A stretch of DNA of 64,000 nt, from the NCBI RefSeq assembly GCF_001625215.2, contig NC_030385.2, positions 43,487,598-43,551,597 of the forward strand. Reading direction: 5' to 3'. Of this stretch, positions 33,686-45,400 are shown in pieces (position 1 is the first letter of the stretch; every line of letters starts with the position of its first letter). Position numbers and translations under genes: made by a program. A model generated the notes under the pieces. It made no database searches. It saw only the letters and a list, made by a program, of their open reading frames with translations, and was not told the origin of the DNA. This DNA is from Daucus carota subsp. sativus (lineage: Eukaryota > Streptophyta > Magnoliopsida > Apiales > Apiaceae).

Positions 33686-34855
33686 TGTAGGTTATAAGTT
33701 ATTGAAATCAGAATATAGATTGTAATAGAAATGTGTTTAATGGAACCTCATATAGAGGCAAGTTGAGACTATTGGATATAGTATTTGTCTATGGAACTGA
33801 GATGGAGTTAGAATATTGATTCTGAGTAATCATTTGGTATATCATAGTTCCTAACTCTAGAACTAATGAGTTGGATATCGGGAGAGACATGATAGCATAC
33901 CTTTAGCTTCCAATCTTCTAGAGCTTGAGGATGACTTTCTGAGTAATCAGTGTCCGCTAGACTTGTGGATTGACATGTCTAACCTAGAATGTTCCTTATC
34001 ATCTCTACCATTCCTAGAGGGTTGGATAGAGGGTTATCTATTGTTTCTTATAGAGACATATGGATTTGGTAGATGAGTATGAGATTGGTGATGAGAAGTC
34101 AGGAGTGTAGTTCTCAAATTGAGAATTTATGTAGAATCCATGTTAGATTATTTGATATAGTACCTATAAGTAGGTTTGAGCGTCAACGCTCTACAAGGCC
34201 GATTGTATAAAGCTGGACATGACTTCTGACAACACCAAGCTCGATAGGACCTACTAACATGGATATCGGTGACGGAATCTATAGAGACTATTATAAGTCA
34301 ACGATAATATATGCAAGCGATCACCAAGAGTGCTGAAAAGAATTCTTGGAATCAAGATAAGCCATCAGAGGAATCAAGTAAGAAGACACTTGTGAGAATC
34401 TTGGCAATACCTTCTTCAATTGACTGATTAAATTGATTATTTCTCTATCAGTGATTGTTTTAACATCTCTTTCAGCGAGACGTTCATTAAAGAGAATATT
34501 TCTCTTTAAGAGTATATTTTTCACTCTTGAAATTATAGAATGATGCCAGTGCTTGTGGTATCATTTCTGATCACTTTTCTTTCGAATTCAGCACATTTGG
34601 AATCTATTCCCTATTTGAACCCCAGGTGCGCATGAAACTTTTCTCCAATTAAAGGCAACCATTGTTAAGTTAATTATGAACCCTTTTATATTTTTCTACT
34701 CTAACTGAGATGAACAACTCTAATTATAGGGGACACAATGACTCCCTGTCCTCATTTAGATACGCAACATTCTATCAGGAGGAAACGGTACTAAAGAATA
34801 AAGAAATATTACGTTTTAGTCTTCTCTCCGTTGATTCCGAGGACGGAATCCTTTT

Positions 34856-34868
34856 AAGGGGGGTAGAT
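34856..34868 (+). other. polypurine tract
   Basis: AAGGGGGGTAGAT sits directly before the right LTR start TGTGATAATCC, the position required for plus-strand DNA priming. Confidence 0.85.
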
Positions 34869-37800
34869 TGTGATAATCCGGATTTTTCGAAATATTTTAT
34901 TTTATGATTTTCTAAAAGATGAGGAATAAAATTTTTATATTTTATTCCCAGTCCAGTGAAATATCGAGAATTTTATTATTTGAAATATTATGTGGATAGT
35001 ATTTTCAGGTGTAGCTTGAAAAGTTTTTTTTTGCAATTATATGATTTAAGTGTGGTACATGTTAAATGTGCTTCTTATTTGGTTATTTTGTTTGTGTGAG
35101 CAATTAGTTCAGAATTTTGAATTATTGTATCCTTTTTAATAAATCAAATTTATCCTTTGATTTTGAAATCAAAGCTTGTTTTATTTGAGCCTAATGATTT
35201 AATCCGATTTAAATTACTAAAATATACAAACATTAGTATTTCTATATTTCTGTCGGATTCAGAAATATTTGAAAGTTGCAGATAATTGTATTAATTATTT
35301 GTTAATTAACAATGATTTTGAGCATTATTTGTAAAAGTAGAAAAAGGTTGTAAAAATATTATATTTGCAATTATTCTGTATTCGGGATAATTAAAATTTT
35401 TATAAACTTTTATGTTTAAATTTGGAAGATATTTTTAGCCCCAAATTGTTAAAATAGCTTATTTATTGAATTGTGGGTGTGAATTTTGTTAAAATATAAA
35501 TAGTTCTATTTAGAAAACAAATAGAGGATATACACACAGCAATTGAAATTGGGGGAGCAACAGAGTTTGGGAATTAGGGATTGGGGTGCAGAGATGGTTA
35601 CGCGCGCGAAAACAAGTAATCAACTCTCGATTCTTGTCAACTTCTTTTGGTATCTCCCTATCTATTTATATAAATACACCTATATACTTGATTGTGTTTG
35701 TTCGTTTGGGCTTGTAATCAGGGGTGGTGTGGTTGAATCGGTGATGGCGGTGATTTGTTTCGCCGCTGATAGAGGTGAGCGGAGGGAGCTGTTGCGTAGG
35801 GTGAGCTTGGGGTGTATAGAGGGGAATAGATGGAGCTACTACAGAGGGCTGCGGAAGATTGTGTGCGTGTGTCCTGTTGTGTGGGTGGTGTGTATAACTG
35901 CCCTGTACAGGTGTACTAGTTTATGTGTGTAAATAGTTACTTTGTGTGTAAACAAAGCAGGGGGTTGGGAGAGGCTGCTGGTACGTGGCTGTGATGTTTG
36001 TACAGGTGTGTATAACAGCCTAAAGGTATGTGTTGTCGCTTCTGTGTGTGTTCTAGTAGGTTGTGTGATTTATGTGGGTGTAAATACCGTGTTGGTTTGT
36101 CGGAGGTGTTAGCAGGGCAGGTGCGGGTGTTAATTGAAATTGAATAAGAAGGCTGATCTAAGGCTATTGATTAGGCAGTCTATGGGACTGGTGTGATGGA
36201 AACTGATGGAAGGAGGGTTGGATGGAGAAGAGAGTGTATGAGATTGAAAATATGGGTACGAGTATGCTGATAATGTTTTTGGGGTGGTATTTTAAGAGTT
36301 TAAGTAGTGAATTAAAGATTTAGAATTATTCATACTTGACTTAGAAAGTTTTGGCCGTCGCTGGTCTATTTTGCAGTATAATTCTGGGTTAATTGAGTTC
36401 AGTTATGTGCTTAATCTTTATGTAATAATGTGCTACTTGAAGTCTAGATCAAGTACGAAAAAGAATTTCGAAATTTCATTAAACGAGCTAAAAGAGATGT
36501 ATGTTTTAGTGCGAGGTGCGCAGAAAATTCTGGGCAGGTTTGTCCTGTTCCAGGCCCTGTTTTGCTACCTTTAACTTGGTATTTACTTATGAAAATTTTA
36601 ATGGAGTTTGATATTGGAGTCTGGAATGTGCTGTTAAAATTTTATACAATCAGACCAATTTTTCTATTTATTAAAAAATCTTAGCGTCGGGCTGGTTTTT
36701 CAAGACAGTTTCTGGTGCCTAATTGACATGCCTGTTTTACTGCTTTAAGCTTGGAGTTTCTTTCTGAAAATTTTACTGTAGGTTGGAATAATGTGTAGGA
36801 GTGTCTCATAAAAATTTCGTATTATATCGATAAATTTTCAATTTATTAAAAATCATAGAGTAAGGGCTATTTAAACTATTTGCTCTAGTTTTCTTTCTTT
36901 GTTGGTGCATAATATGAAGTTATACTTGATTAATTGCATACGATTGATTATTAATTGATTGGCTCAGTTGGCCTTGTATATCTTATTAAATGTATTTTGT
37001 GTATAGTGAACAAGCAATCGTGCGGAAAGATTTTCTTATGTGTTTACTGCAAGTCAAGACATCTTTTTATATTATAATTCATGTGTTGGAAATAGTATTG
37101 GCTGGTTGTTGGTATTGAAAACAGGTGGATAAGCCTATAAACAGAGGAGATGTTGCCGAATTTTTATTAGAAATTAAGGTGTTTATTTATTACTAAATAA
37201 TTGATACTTGATGGCAGTATATTCTATTTGAACTGGAATATCTATCGATTGTTTATTGATTATGTGATTATGTGTTGACTGATCCAATGTGTATATATTG
37301 CTATGTGGATATCTGTATATATTCATGTTTATTATATATGGATATGCGAAGGGTAGATGTTCGTGATTCTTATAATATTTAGAATCAGCTAGTTCTTCTA
37401 ATCCGAAGACTTAGATATTATCCTACTATCGTGTAGAATAATCAAGACGTGTGTATCGAAAATGTTCATTATTAATTTGATGGTGTTGCAACTTGAAGCA
37501 AGAAATATCTGAGAAGACAAGACGTAGAAAGAATATTGTCGGAAGCTACTTAGAAAGATATGGTTGTGCAATGTAGTGCTATTAGAATCGTGGCTAGACA
37601 TCGGAGTTGAGGCAAGTAATTCTAACTTTCTCTTGCAATTAGAGGCAAGTATTTCTATTCTTCTCTTTTATTTAAAGAGCAAGTACTTCTATCTATCTTT
37701 CCCTTGCAGTTAGCAAGTATTTCTATTCTCAACTTGTAATTACTGCAAGTAATTCTATTCTGCATTTATATTGAAAGGGCAAGCATTGTTATCTTTCTCG

Positions 37801-39153
37801 TGTGATTAAAGATAAGTTAAATATTTCTATTGTTAGATCTGCAGTTGACAACATTGCTAGACATATATTATGTTCTTGATAGCTGAGATAGCTACTTGGT
37901 TACATTGAGTTATATGGTGCTGATTTGAAATAAGAAAAGAAGAGTTTTTGAATAAATATATATATGGTTGCGAAAGAAATAAATACATATGGTGAAGGGC
38001 TAGTGAATAGCCGAGGGCTAGTGAATAGCCGGGGCTAGTGAATAGCCGGGGCTAGTGAATAGCCAATCAGAAAAGCGAGCAAGATGCCTATTGTGTATAC
38101 CAATAATTGTCACCGGGAGGACTTTATGTCCGAGGCCCGGGGCACCAATAATTGTCACCGGGAGGACTTTATGTCCGGGGCCCGGGGCACCAATAATTGT
38201 CACCGGGAGGACTTTATGTCCGGGGCCCGGGACACCAATAATGGTCACCGGGAGGATGTTATGTCCGAGGCCCGGGATAAGGATTCTATTGTCTTGGGAA
38301 CTGTAAAAGTTAGCGTAAGAGGCTAGTAAACCTAGTCCAACTGTTGAGGCCAATTAGATGCCTAGTGGGTACCCTAGTGTCGTTACCGGTGGGACTTAGA
38401 TCCAGTGCCCGGAACGATCCGTCGTCGGTGGGACTTAGATCCAGTGCCCGAGACGGAGGACTTTACGTGGCTGATCACCCGTATTGTCAGATGAGTTGAA
38501 AGGAAGTTAATAATTAAATATTCTTATAAATGGACTATATTCTGATAAAAGAATAGCTTGGACCCATTGTAATCGAAATTTTTATAAAAAAGGGTGGCAG
38601 TATGTAATTGAACTTCAATTAATTTGAGGGGAACCTAGAACTGAATCTCTGTTACAAATATTTGATTTAATTCAGATAGTATGGCATTGTTAAAAATTTA
38701 GTGTTATACTTGCTGAGCATTGCTCACTCTTGCTATTATTTCTAACCCTTGCAGCTAAGGATTAAGGTGGTCACCTGGGTAAGCTGCGCGTAAGAGTAAT
38801 GCTAGGCGAGACTGCTAGGGAGGTGGCTGCGAGACTAGTATGGTTAGAGTTGAATTATTTCAATTCAGTTGTAGATGGTTTTTATTTATTGGTTATCAGT
38901 TATCCTTCTTACCGAAGTTTAGCTGATAACGTAGTTTAAGTTGTAAAAAGATTTTATAGTTTGGGTTCTGGTTTCAATGCTGTAACCTATTTGCGATCCT
39001 GTTGTTAGGGGGTCAAAGTGATTTTGATTTAAATCTCTTTTAAAAATCCAGATTTTGAAATATATGTTTTACCTTCTTCCGGAAATACAGGTTTAAATTG
39101 ATTTTTGTCCACGTGGCACCAGATCCAGACCCCCGGATCTGAGGGATGTCACA
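34869..39153. repeat. right LTR, 4285 bp
   Basis: Copy of the left LTR. The 17-bp length difference is explained by one extra GGGGCTAGTGAATAGCC unit near 38034-38065. Substitutions were noticed near 35341, 35742, 37459, 37920, 38029 and 39133. Confidence 0.95.
38099..38278. repeat. four 45-bp GC-rich tandem repeats in right LTR
   Basis: Same four-copy array as in the left LTR, with the same copy-specific variants (GAGGCCC in first and last, GGGGCCC in the middle copies). The array predates this insertion. Confidence 0.95.
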
Positions 39154-39158
39154 GTTAC

Positions 39159-39839
39159 CAACTGTTATTTTAAAAATATCTGATTTTTCAAAATTATCGA
39201 TTTTATCTACTAATTTGACTAAAATTTCTAGTCTATTTAAAAAAATTCTGATAAATTCTGAATCAACACTAGTTTCATTTTTAATTTCTACGATCACGGC
39301 TATTAATAAAAATTTAATTTTACAAAAATTAAAATACTTCTAAAATTTTCAATCTTTTATTCAACTTTTAATTTTCTATAATTTGGTTAAAATACAAACT
39401 TGATTTCAAACTGGACCGGATTTACCAGAACAAAAAGGCATATTTTTCCTTTACCTAAACACTTTCTTTGTTAGTACTTGGGCCTCCAAGAAAGCCCATA
39501 ATTGAACTTTCACATTTTCATTAGCCCATCAGTGGCCATTACATATATTCACTGATATATACAGTACAAATATTTTTTTATCTTTCTATTTTCACAAAAT
39601 CAGTACAAATATCTTGGTTAAAATCTGTTTCGCTTGAGGATAAGCTGCTGCAATATATACAGCCAACTCTCTTACACAGGTCTCCAAAGCCGTGTTCCCT
39701 CAGCAGCAATTTATCAAACAGTGAGCTTTCTAATCCACACATATTTGCTCTATTTTGTATGTGTTCTTGAGCATGTTTAGTATAAAGTGTTGAACTTTTT
39801 GGAATAATTTTCATACAATAAGGCTAGAGTGTTGAGATT
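39159..39839 (+). other. PPR gene 5' flank
   Basis: AT-rich promoter and leader region between the LTR element and the PPR start codon. It holds the TGGGCY cluster listed separately. No additional gene is supported. Confidence 0.6.
39479..39528 (+). promoter_or_regulatory. Site II-type TGGGCY cluster upstream of PPR gene
   Basis: TGGGCC at 39479-39484 and AGCCCA (TGGGCT inverse) at 39493-39498 and 39523-39528: three sites in 50 bp, about 310-360 bp before the ATG. Site II elements are established features of promoters of nuclear genes for organelle proteins. Confidence 0.55.
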
Positions 39840-41696
39840 ATGGATTTAGTTGTGCCTGTACAGCAAAACCTTGAAGGGTTTTGCTTATTTCAGTCTGATT
39901 GTAGAGAAAATAGTAGAAAGATTCAACCTTTAGGGTCTAAAGTTAGTGTAAGAGCTTGTTTTACAATTGGTTCAGTGAGAGTGTTTGATGAGGACAAGTC
40001 ATGTTTTCTTGTTCTTTCTGGTGAAAAGTGTAATGGGTGGGGGAGAAAGGAGGGTTTTCGAAAGAAAAGGGGGAGTTCGGTATGTGCTATTCTCAAGTCT
40101 GAGAGTTTGAGCTCAAATGGGCATGTGTCTAATCTTGATTTTAAGAATGGGGGTGGTTCGAGTTCTAATTCGAGTCAGTATTATGCTTCGCGGAATTTTG
40201 AGGAATACGAGAGTAATAATAATCTTCGGAGACTGGTTAGAAATGGGCAGTTGGAGGAGGCGTTTAGGTTTCTAGAGAACATGGTTTATAGAGGTGATAT
40301 TCCTGATATTGTGCATTGTACCAGTATGATTCGTGGGTTTTGTCGACTTCGGAATACTAAGAAAGCTACTAGGGTTTTGGAAATTATTGAGGAATCGGGT
40401 GCTGTTCCTGATGTTATTACTTACAATGTGTTGATTAGGGGGTACTGTAAGGTGGGAGAGATTGATGATGCATTGGAGATCTTGGATCGGATGAGTGTTG
40501 CTCCGGATGTTGTTACTTATAATACCATCTTGCGCAGTTTATGTGATAGTGGGAAATTGAAACAGGCAATGGAAGTTCTTCAAAGGCAGTTACAGAGGGA
40601 GTGTTATCCTGATGTGATAACGTACACGATTCTGATTGAAGCTACTTGTAAGGAAGTTGGGGTAGGTCAAGGAATGAAGCTGTTGGATGAAATGAGGAGT
40701 AAAGGCTGTAAACCGGATGTTGTTACTTATAATGTCCTAATCAATGGTATATGCAAGGAAGGGCGGTTGAATGAAGCAATAAAATTCTTGGACAATATGC
40801 CATCACATGGTTGCCAGCCAAACGTGATAACATATAATATAATTCTGCGTAGCATGTGTAGTACTGGTAGGTGGATGGATGCTGAGAAACTTTTGACTGA
40901 GATGGTTCGCAAAGGGTTTTCTCCTAGTGTTGTTACCTTCAACATATTGATTAATTTCTTATGTAGGAAAGGATTATTGGGTCGAGCGATTGATATATTG
41001 GAGAGGATGCCTCAGCATGGATGCACTCCTAATTCGTTAAGTTATAATCCTTTGATTCATGGATTCTGCCAAGAGAAGAAGATGGACAGGGCAATTGAAT
41101 ATTTAGAGATTATGGTGTCTCGAGGGTGTTACCCTGATATTGTGACCTATAATACCATGCTAACTGCTTTATGCAAAGATGGAAAAGTTGATATCGCAGT
41201 CGAGATACTTAATCAGCTAAGTAGCAAAGGTTGCTCGCCAGTTTTGATCACTTACAATACTGTGATCGATGGGCTAGCAAAAATGGGGAAAACAGAATCT
41301 GCTATTACCCTGTTAGATGAAATGCGAGAAAAGAATCTTAAGCCTGATATAATTACATATTCTTCACTTCTGGGAGGGCTTAGCAGAGAAGGAAAGATTG
41401 AGGAGGCCATTAAATTCTTTCGTGACTTGGAAGAACTGGGAATCAGACCTAATGCTGTTACCTACAATTCTATCATGCTTGGGCTCTGTAAGGCACGAAG
41501 AACTGATCGTGCCATTGACTTCCTAGTTAATATGGTAGCGAAAGGATGTAAACCTACTGAAGCTACTTACACTATTCTTGTTGAAGGTTTAGCTTTTGAA
41601 GGACTAGCCAAGGAAGCACTGGAAATTTTAAACGAGTTGTGCTCCATGGGAGTCGTGAGGAGAAGTTCTGCACCGCAGGTTCTAGTCAGGATTTAG
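39840..41696 (+). CDS. P-class pentatricopeptide repeat protein, At1g09900-like
   Basis: Intronless gene of 618 residues. PPR proteins bind organellar RNA one base per repeat and act in its processing, stability or translation. After a non-repeated N-terminal part of about 110 residues (MDLVVPVQQNLEGFCLFQSD, possibly a plastid or mitochondrial targeting region) come about 13-14 repeats of 35 residues with the hallmark pattern PDVVTYNxLIxGxCKxGxxxxA, for example PDVITYNVLIRGYCKVGEID and PNSLSYNPLIHGFCQEKKMD. There is no E, E+, DYW or SMR domain, so it is P-class. The N-terminal wording and repeat order resemble Arabidopsis At1g09900, so orthology is likely (from memory). The start is the first ATG of the frame, preceded by AT-rich leader. 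No disruption. Confidence 0.95.
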   Translation: MDLVVPVQQNLEGFCLFQSDCRENSRKIQPLGSKVSVRACFTIGSVRVFDEDKSCFLVLSGEKCNGWGRKEGFRKKRGSSVCAILKSESLSSNGHVSNLDFKNGGGSSSNSSQYYASRNFEEYESNNNLRRLVRNGQLEEAFRFLENMVYRGDIPDIVHCTSMIRGFCRLRNTKKATRVLEIIEESGAVPDVITYNVLIRGYCKVGEIDDALEILDRMSVAPDVVTYNTILRSLCDSGKLKQAMEVLQRQLQRECYPDVITYTILIEATCKEVGVGQGMKLLDEMRSKGCKPDVVTYNVLINGICKEGRLNEAIKFLDNMPSHGCQPNVITYNIILRSMCSTGRWMDAEKLLTEMVRKGFSPSVVTFNILINFLCRKGLLGRAIDILERMPQHGCTPNSLSYNPLIHGFCQEKKMDRAIEYLEIMVSRGCYPDIVTYNTMLTALCKDGKVDIAVEILNQLSSKGCSPVLITYNTVIDGLAKMGKTESAITLLDEMREKNLKPDIITYSSLLGGLSREGKIEEAIKFFRDLEELGIRPNAVTYNSIMLGLCKARRTDRAIDFLVNMVAKGCKPTEATYTILVEGLAFEGLAKEALEILNELCSMGVVRRSSAPQVLVRI

Positions 41697-42418
41697 ATTT
41701 AAATACTTTGCTTTGACCATGTCACTTTCTCTTGGATATACAGCAAGCTAATTGGTTGTGTTGCAACAGCCAAGGCAAAAATCAATTTTGTTAACCACCT
41801 TCTTCAGTTTTATCTCAGGATTTGATATACGTAATTTAATGTGTTCATATTTGTCATTATCAATGTTAAAAGTACACTTATAATTGTTTTGTATTCCTAT
41901 ATTTGCTCTCTAGTTAAAAGCTACTCTTTTTTTCTTTTAGCCAAAAGTTAAAAGCTACTCTTACTTGACTATTACCGAAAACTTAAGTTCTGTTATTGTA
42001 GTCCCTCTAGAAGGCTTAAACAGCAGAAGAGTATCTTCAATTTGTTGCAGACTATCTGATTTGAAATGTATCTCTTGTTCTAGGGACTATGGTGAGCATA
42101 TTACTTAGCTTTGATGTTATTAGGAATCTTCTTATTGATTACGGTAATTTTCCCCGATTCTGCCTCTAGGAAGCACTTAAGAGCTGATGTATGTATAAAA
42201 ACCAACCAAAATCATCGGACAGAGGCAAATGACACATCAATTGCAATCGGAAAAAGCACAAATACAAGGTCACTGACTGGGAAACAATAGCTACAGTTGT
42301 AGTATCATAATTCTGAAGCATATGTATACAACCGTCTTCTTGACTTCTCAAAACCACTTCTATTATGACTTGTGAGATTGAGATCATAGAAAATACTGTG
42401 GTTTGGTTGTAGATTACA
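41697..42418. other. intergenic, convergent 3' ends of PPR and OPT genes
   Basis: 3' untranslated and spacer sequence. A 16-base stretch AAAAGTTAAAAGCTACTC is partly repeated near 41913-41960. No gene or clear element is seen. Confidence 0.6.
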
Positions 42419-45400
42419 TCAAAAAGTAGGACAACCATCCACAATTACACCCTTGGCCGTTGGACAAGTAGCCAAATCGCAGTGCTCCGGGTTATCCGTA
42501 CCCCACCAGTATATTCCCCTCCCCTCCATATTTACGCTGAAGTATAGCAGAACCGCCATAAAAGCCACCCCAGCATCGAGAGCAGCCGAGAGAATGTAGT
42601 TATACTTCTGCCACCATTTCTTTCTATATCTGAACACGAAGAAGTTAAAGATTGTACCAATTAGAATCCAAGAATTGTAGTTCAATGCTGTGGCAGGCGG
42701 CATTGCAGCAGTTGCACCGAGGAGGACTGGAAGATTGATGAGAGGGATCCAGGTTTGCTTAGGGAATGCCTTGTGAAATATCCATACTATAACAGGTCCC
42801 ATAAGTCCTCCTAGGAAGAACCAATTGAGTGCTCCGTAGTTGCCATAAGGTCCGAAGATCCGCCTGGGGCCTACCAGTCCCCAGATTACAGATGCATCAA
42901 AGAAGACACGATCGTTGGGACATATCCACGGGCTGTTTGATGGAAGTTTATCTATTTGACATATGTGGTCAATTGAGTGCAATAACCACCATGCTACACT
43001 TAGATTAACAGTTCCTGCTATAATTGTTCCGAGGAACTAGTAGGCAAGAATACTGTAAGAAACCTACTATGATACATTCAAGAGTAACAGACATCTTATG
43101 CAGATAGAATATGAACACACCTGAACTAGGAACATGGACCGTGGAGGGATCTTCATGTAGTGACCCAACTTGAAATCGCTTAGGAAGGAGATTGCTTGAG
43201 TCATGCTCATATATCCATACGTCTTGAAACAGACATTGGCTATTGGCCTTCCGACATAAATCAGCCCCATTATATACTCAGTGATGATATTCAGACCCGG
43301 TGTCTAGGCATAAACAAGCACGAGAAGTTTCAAGTACAAATGTTATTCTTACGAACCTATTTGACATGCTGTATAAAACGAAGTTGTAGAATACCTGGTT
43401 AGTAGTTGCAGTAATTATGCTAATCGGAAGGGTGAACATGAAAGCTAAGAAAGCGGCAAAGATAAGACCCCAATAAGGCATCTGGATGTCTTTCTTCATA
43501 AAGACAGTGAGCGAGAGAGAGACGAGCAATGTCACAGCAAGAAGCACGTGAAACCACCACGAAGGAATATCTTCGTAGTTCTTCATTAGTCTTGTGTGAA
43601 CATCCATTTTCTCCTTCCTAGAAGCTCGGTAACGAGCATAAATCTCCCTAGTAATGCATTCAACTTGTGTCAAACAGATAATCCAGGAGAAAATAAATAC
43701 GAGTTTAGTAGCAACAAGAACACAAGTTACCTTCCGTAGAAAAGGCCAACGTGTGTAAGAGTGGATGCAATGGCAGCAAATCCGATTCCATAAGCAATAG
43801 CAAAGAAAGTACTCAGATTGATTCTCCCCTGCTTCGCGTACTCCCCCTTGTCCAACTCAAAACTCTTGTCAACAATTTTAGTTATGTTATACAACTGACC
43901 TTCTCCAGTGAACAACTGCGACGAGAAAATAGGAAACGTCTGGGCACTGTAGGCATTAAGTCCCCAGTACGACAGAGGAATGACAACATAGACAAACAAT
44001 GTATAGCCGATGAAAACATTGACAATGGCAAAGAACGGAGTAATGAGAGGACTCCCCAAGTAGGATGCCACCGCGGACCAATCCAGAGTAAACGCTCCGA
44101 TTCCTAGACCACTGAAACCCGAACCAAGCTGGTGCGCTGTTACAGAGTTGGGATAAGCCCAGCACACCCATGAGACGCTTTGCAGTGTCTGGAACAAGTA
44201 GTTAGGGACCAGGTACCAGCAGAAACTGCAACCTAGCGCGATCACGAAGAATTTTGAACGTGAGATTCCTGGACGGGGAGCCTCGCCGTTTTCTTTGAGG
44301 AGTTCTGCATCATCTCGCTCGTGCAGTGCGCTGTGAAAATTGAGTTCCAGTAATATATGTCAGGAACTTTAAGTTATTCTGACATAGTTGCTTCAGTTTT
44401 ATGTTTCCAAATTAAAGTTTTGCGAGATTCATGAATACACCAAAATATTTAGTTTCAAAAAAAATAAGAACACCAAAATATTTAGAGCACTAAGCATTTT
44501 AAAACAAACGAAAAAAAAAAAAATCTGGTGTGTCCAAAGGTATGGTCACTAACTCTCATGATAATGATACATTTTGATTAGTAGATGAATAATAAATGTT
44601 ATAGATCCCATCATTCATAGAATTTCACCAATAAAAATAACTTTACTAAAAATGCACACAATAATCACTAGCTTTCATGTGAATTGTAACTTTGTAAGCT
44701 TTGATTGTTGGATGAATAATAAATGTTGATGTCCCTGCATGCACACCAATTCCACCAATAAAAACAAGTTATTTTCATGAAAGTTAGTGTTTATTGTGTG
44801 CCCTTAGGCACACATTAGAAAGACCATACCGAACATATTAGATACGTTATTTTCTGACACGTATTTTGAGACTCTTATAAAATATAATTTCATAATTTTT
44901 TTTTTAAATTTTTTCTCCAGAATAAACGTTTGATTTTTTAAACTTTTATTAAAAAAACGTTATGGAAGTACGAGTCTCAAAATACATGCAAACAGTGAAC
45001 GTACAAGCTGCTAGGACGGAGGGAGTATAAATTATAAGTCATTATTTTAAGTCTACCCAAACGGCCTCTAATAGAAATGACGGCAATAAACTTATATAAT
45101 TAAAATTTTAAAATATTAAGGAAACGCATTTTTCAAGATCATTATATTATATTAATTTCAAATTTGTCCAGGAAACGGATTTACCAAGATTATTATCTTA
45201 TAGTATTAATTAGTTTTAAACTTGTTAGTGAATGTAAGCTACATGGCATTGACAAGTTGGACAAAATGGATATTATCGATCTGCTACAATTGTCTAAAAC
45301 TTCTCTTTAACAACAGTGCTGATGATACGTATACTCAAGACTCATGATGGACCACTACATGTGGCTAGCCCTACTAGGAATCAGCTGGAACACTGGTAAC

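Larger units (their letters stand above)
33672..34868. other. internal domain of LTR element, non-coding
   Basis: 1197 bp between the LTRs. No gag, protease, reverse transcriptase, RNase H or integrase motif could be read in any frame; the longest frames are below 70 codons. It may hold the packaging signal needed for trans-mobilisation (inference). Confidence 0.8.
29404..39153. mobile_element. non-autonomous large-LTR retrotransposon (LARD-like), full length
   Basis: 9750-bp element with two nearly identical LTRs (29404-33671 and 34869-39153), both starting TGTGATAATCC and ending GATGTCACA. It is flanked by the perfect 5-bp target duplication GTTAC (29399-29403 and 39154-39158). A tRNA-iMet-type primer site follows the left LTR and a purine tract precedes the right LTR. 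The interior is only 1197 bp and shows no gag or pol motifs. LTRs of 4.27 kb around a small non-coding interior fit a LARD-type element that depends on an autonomous partner, probably Ty3/gypsy by its ends (inference). I counted about six substitutions and one 17-bp repeat-unit difference between LTRs, so insertion is very recent. Confidence 0.95.
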
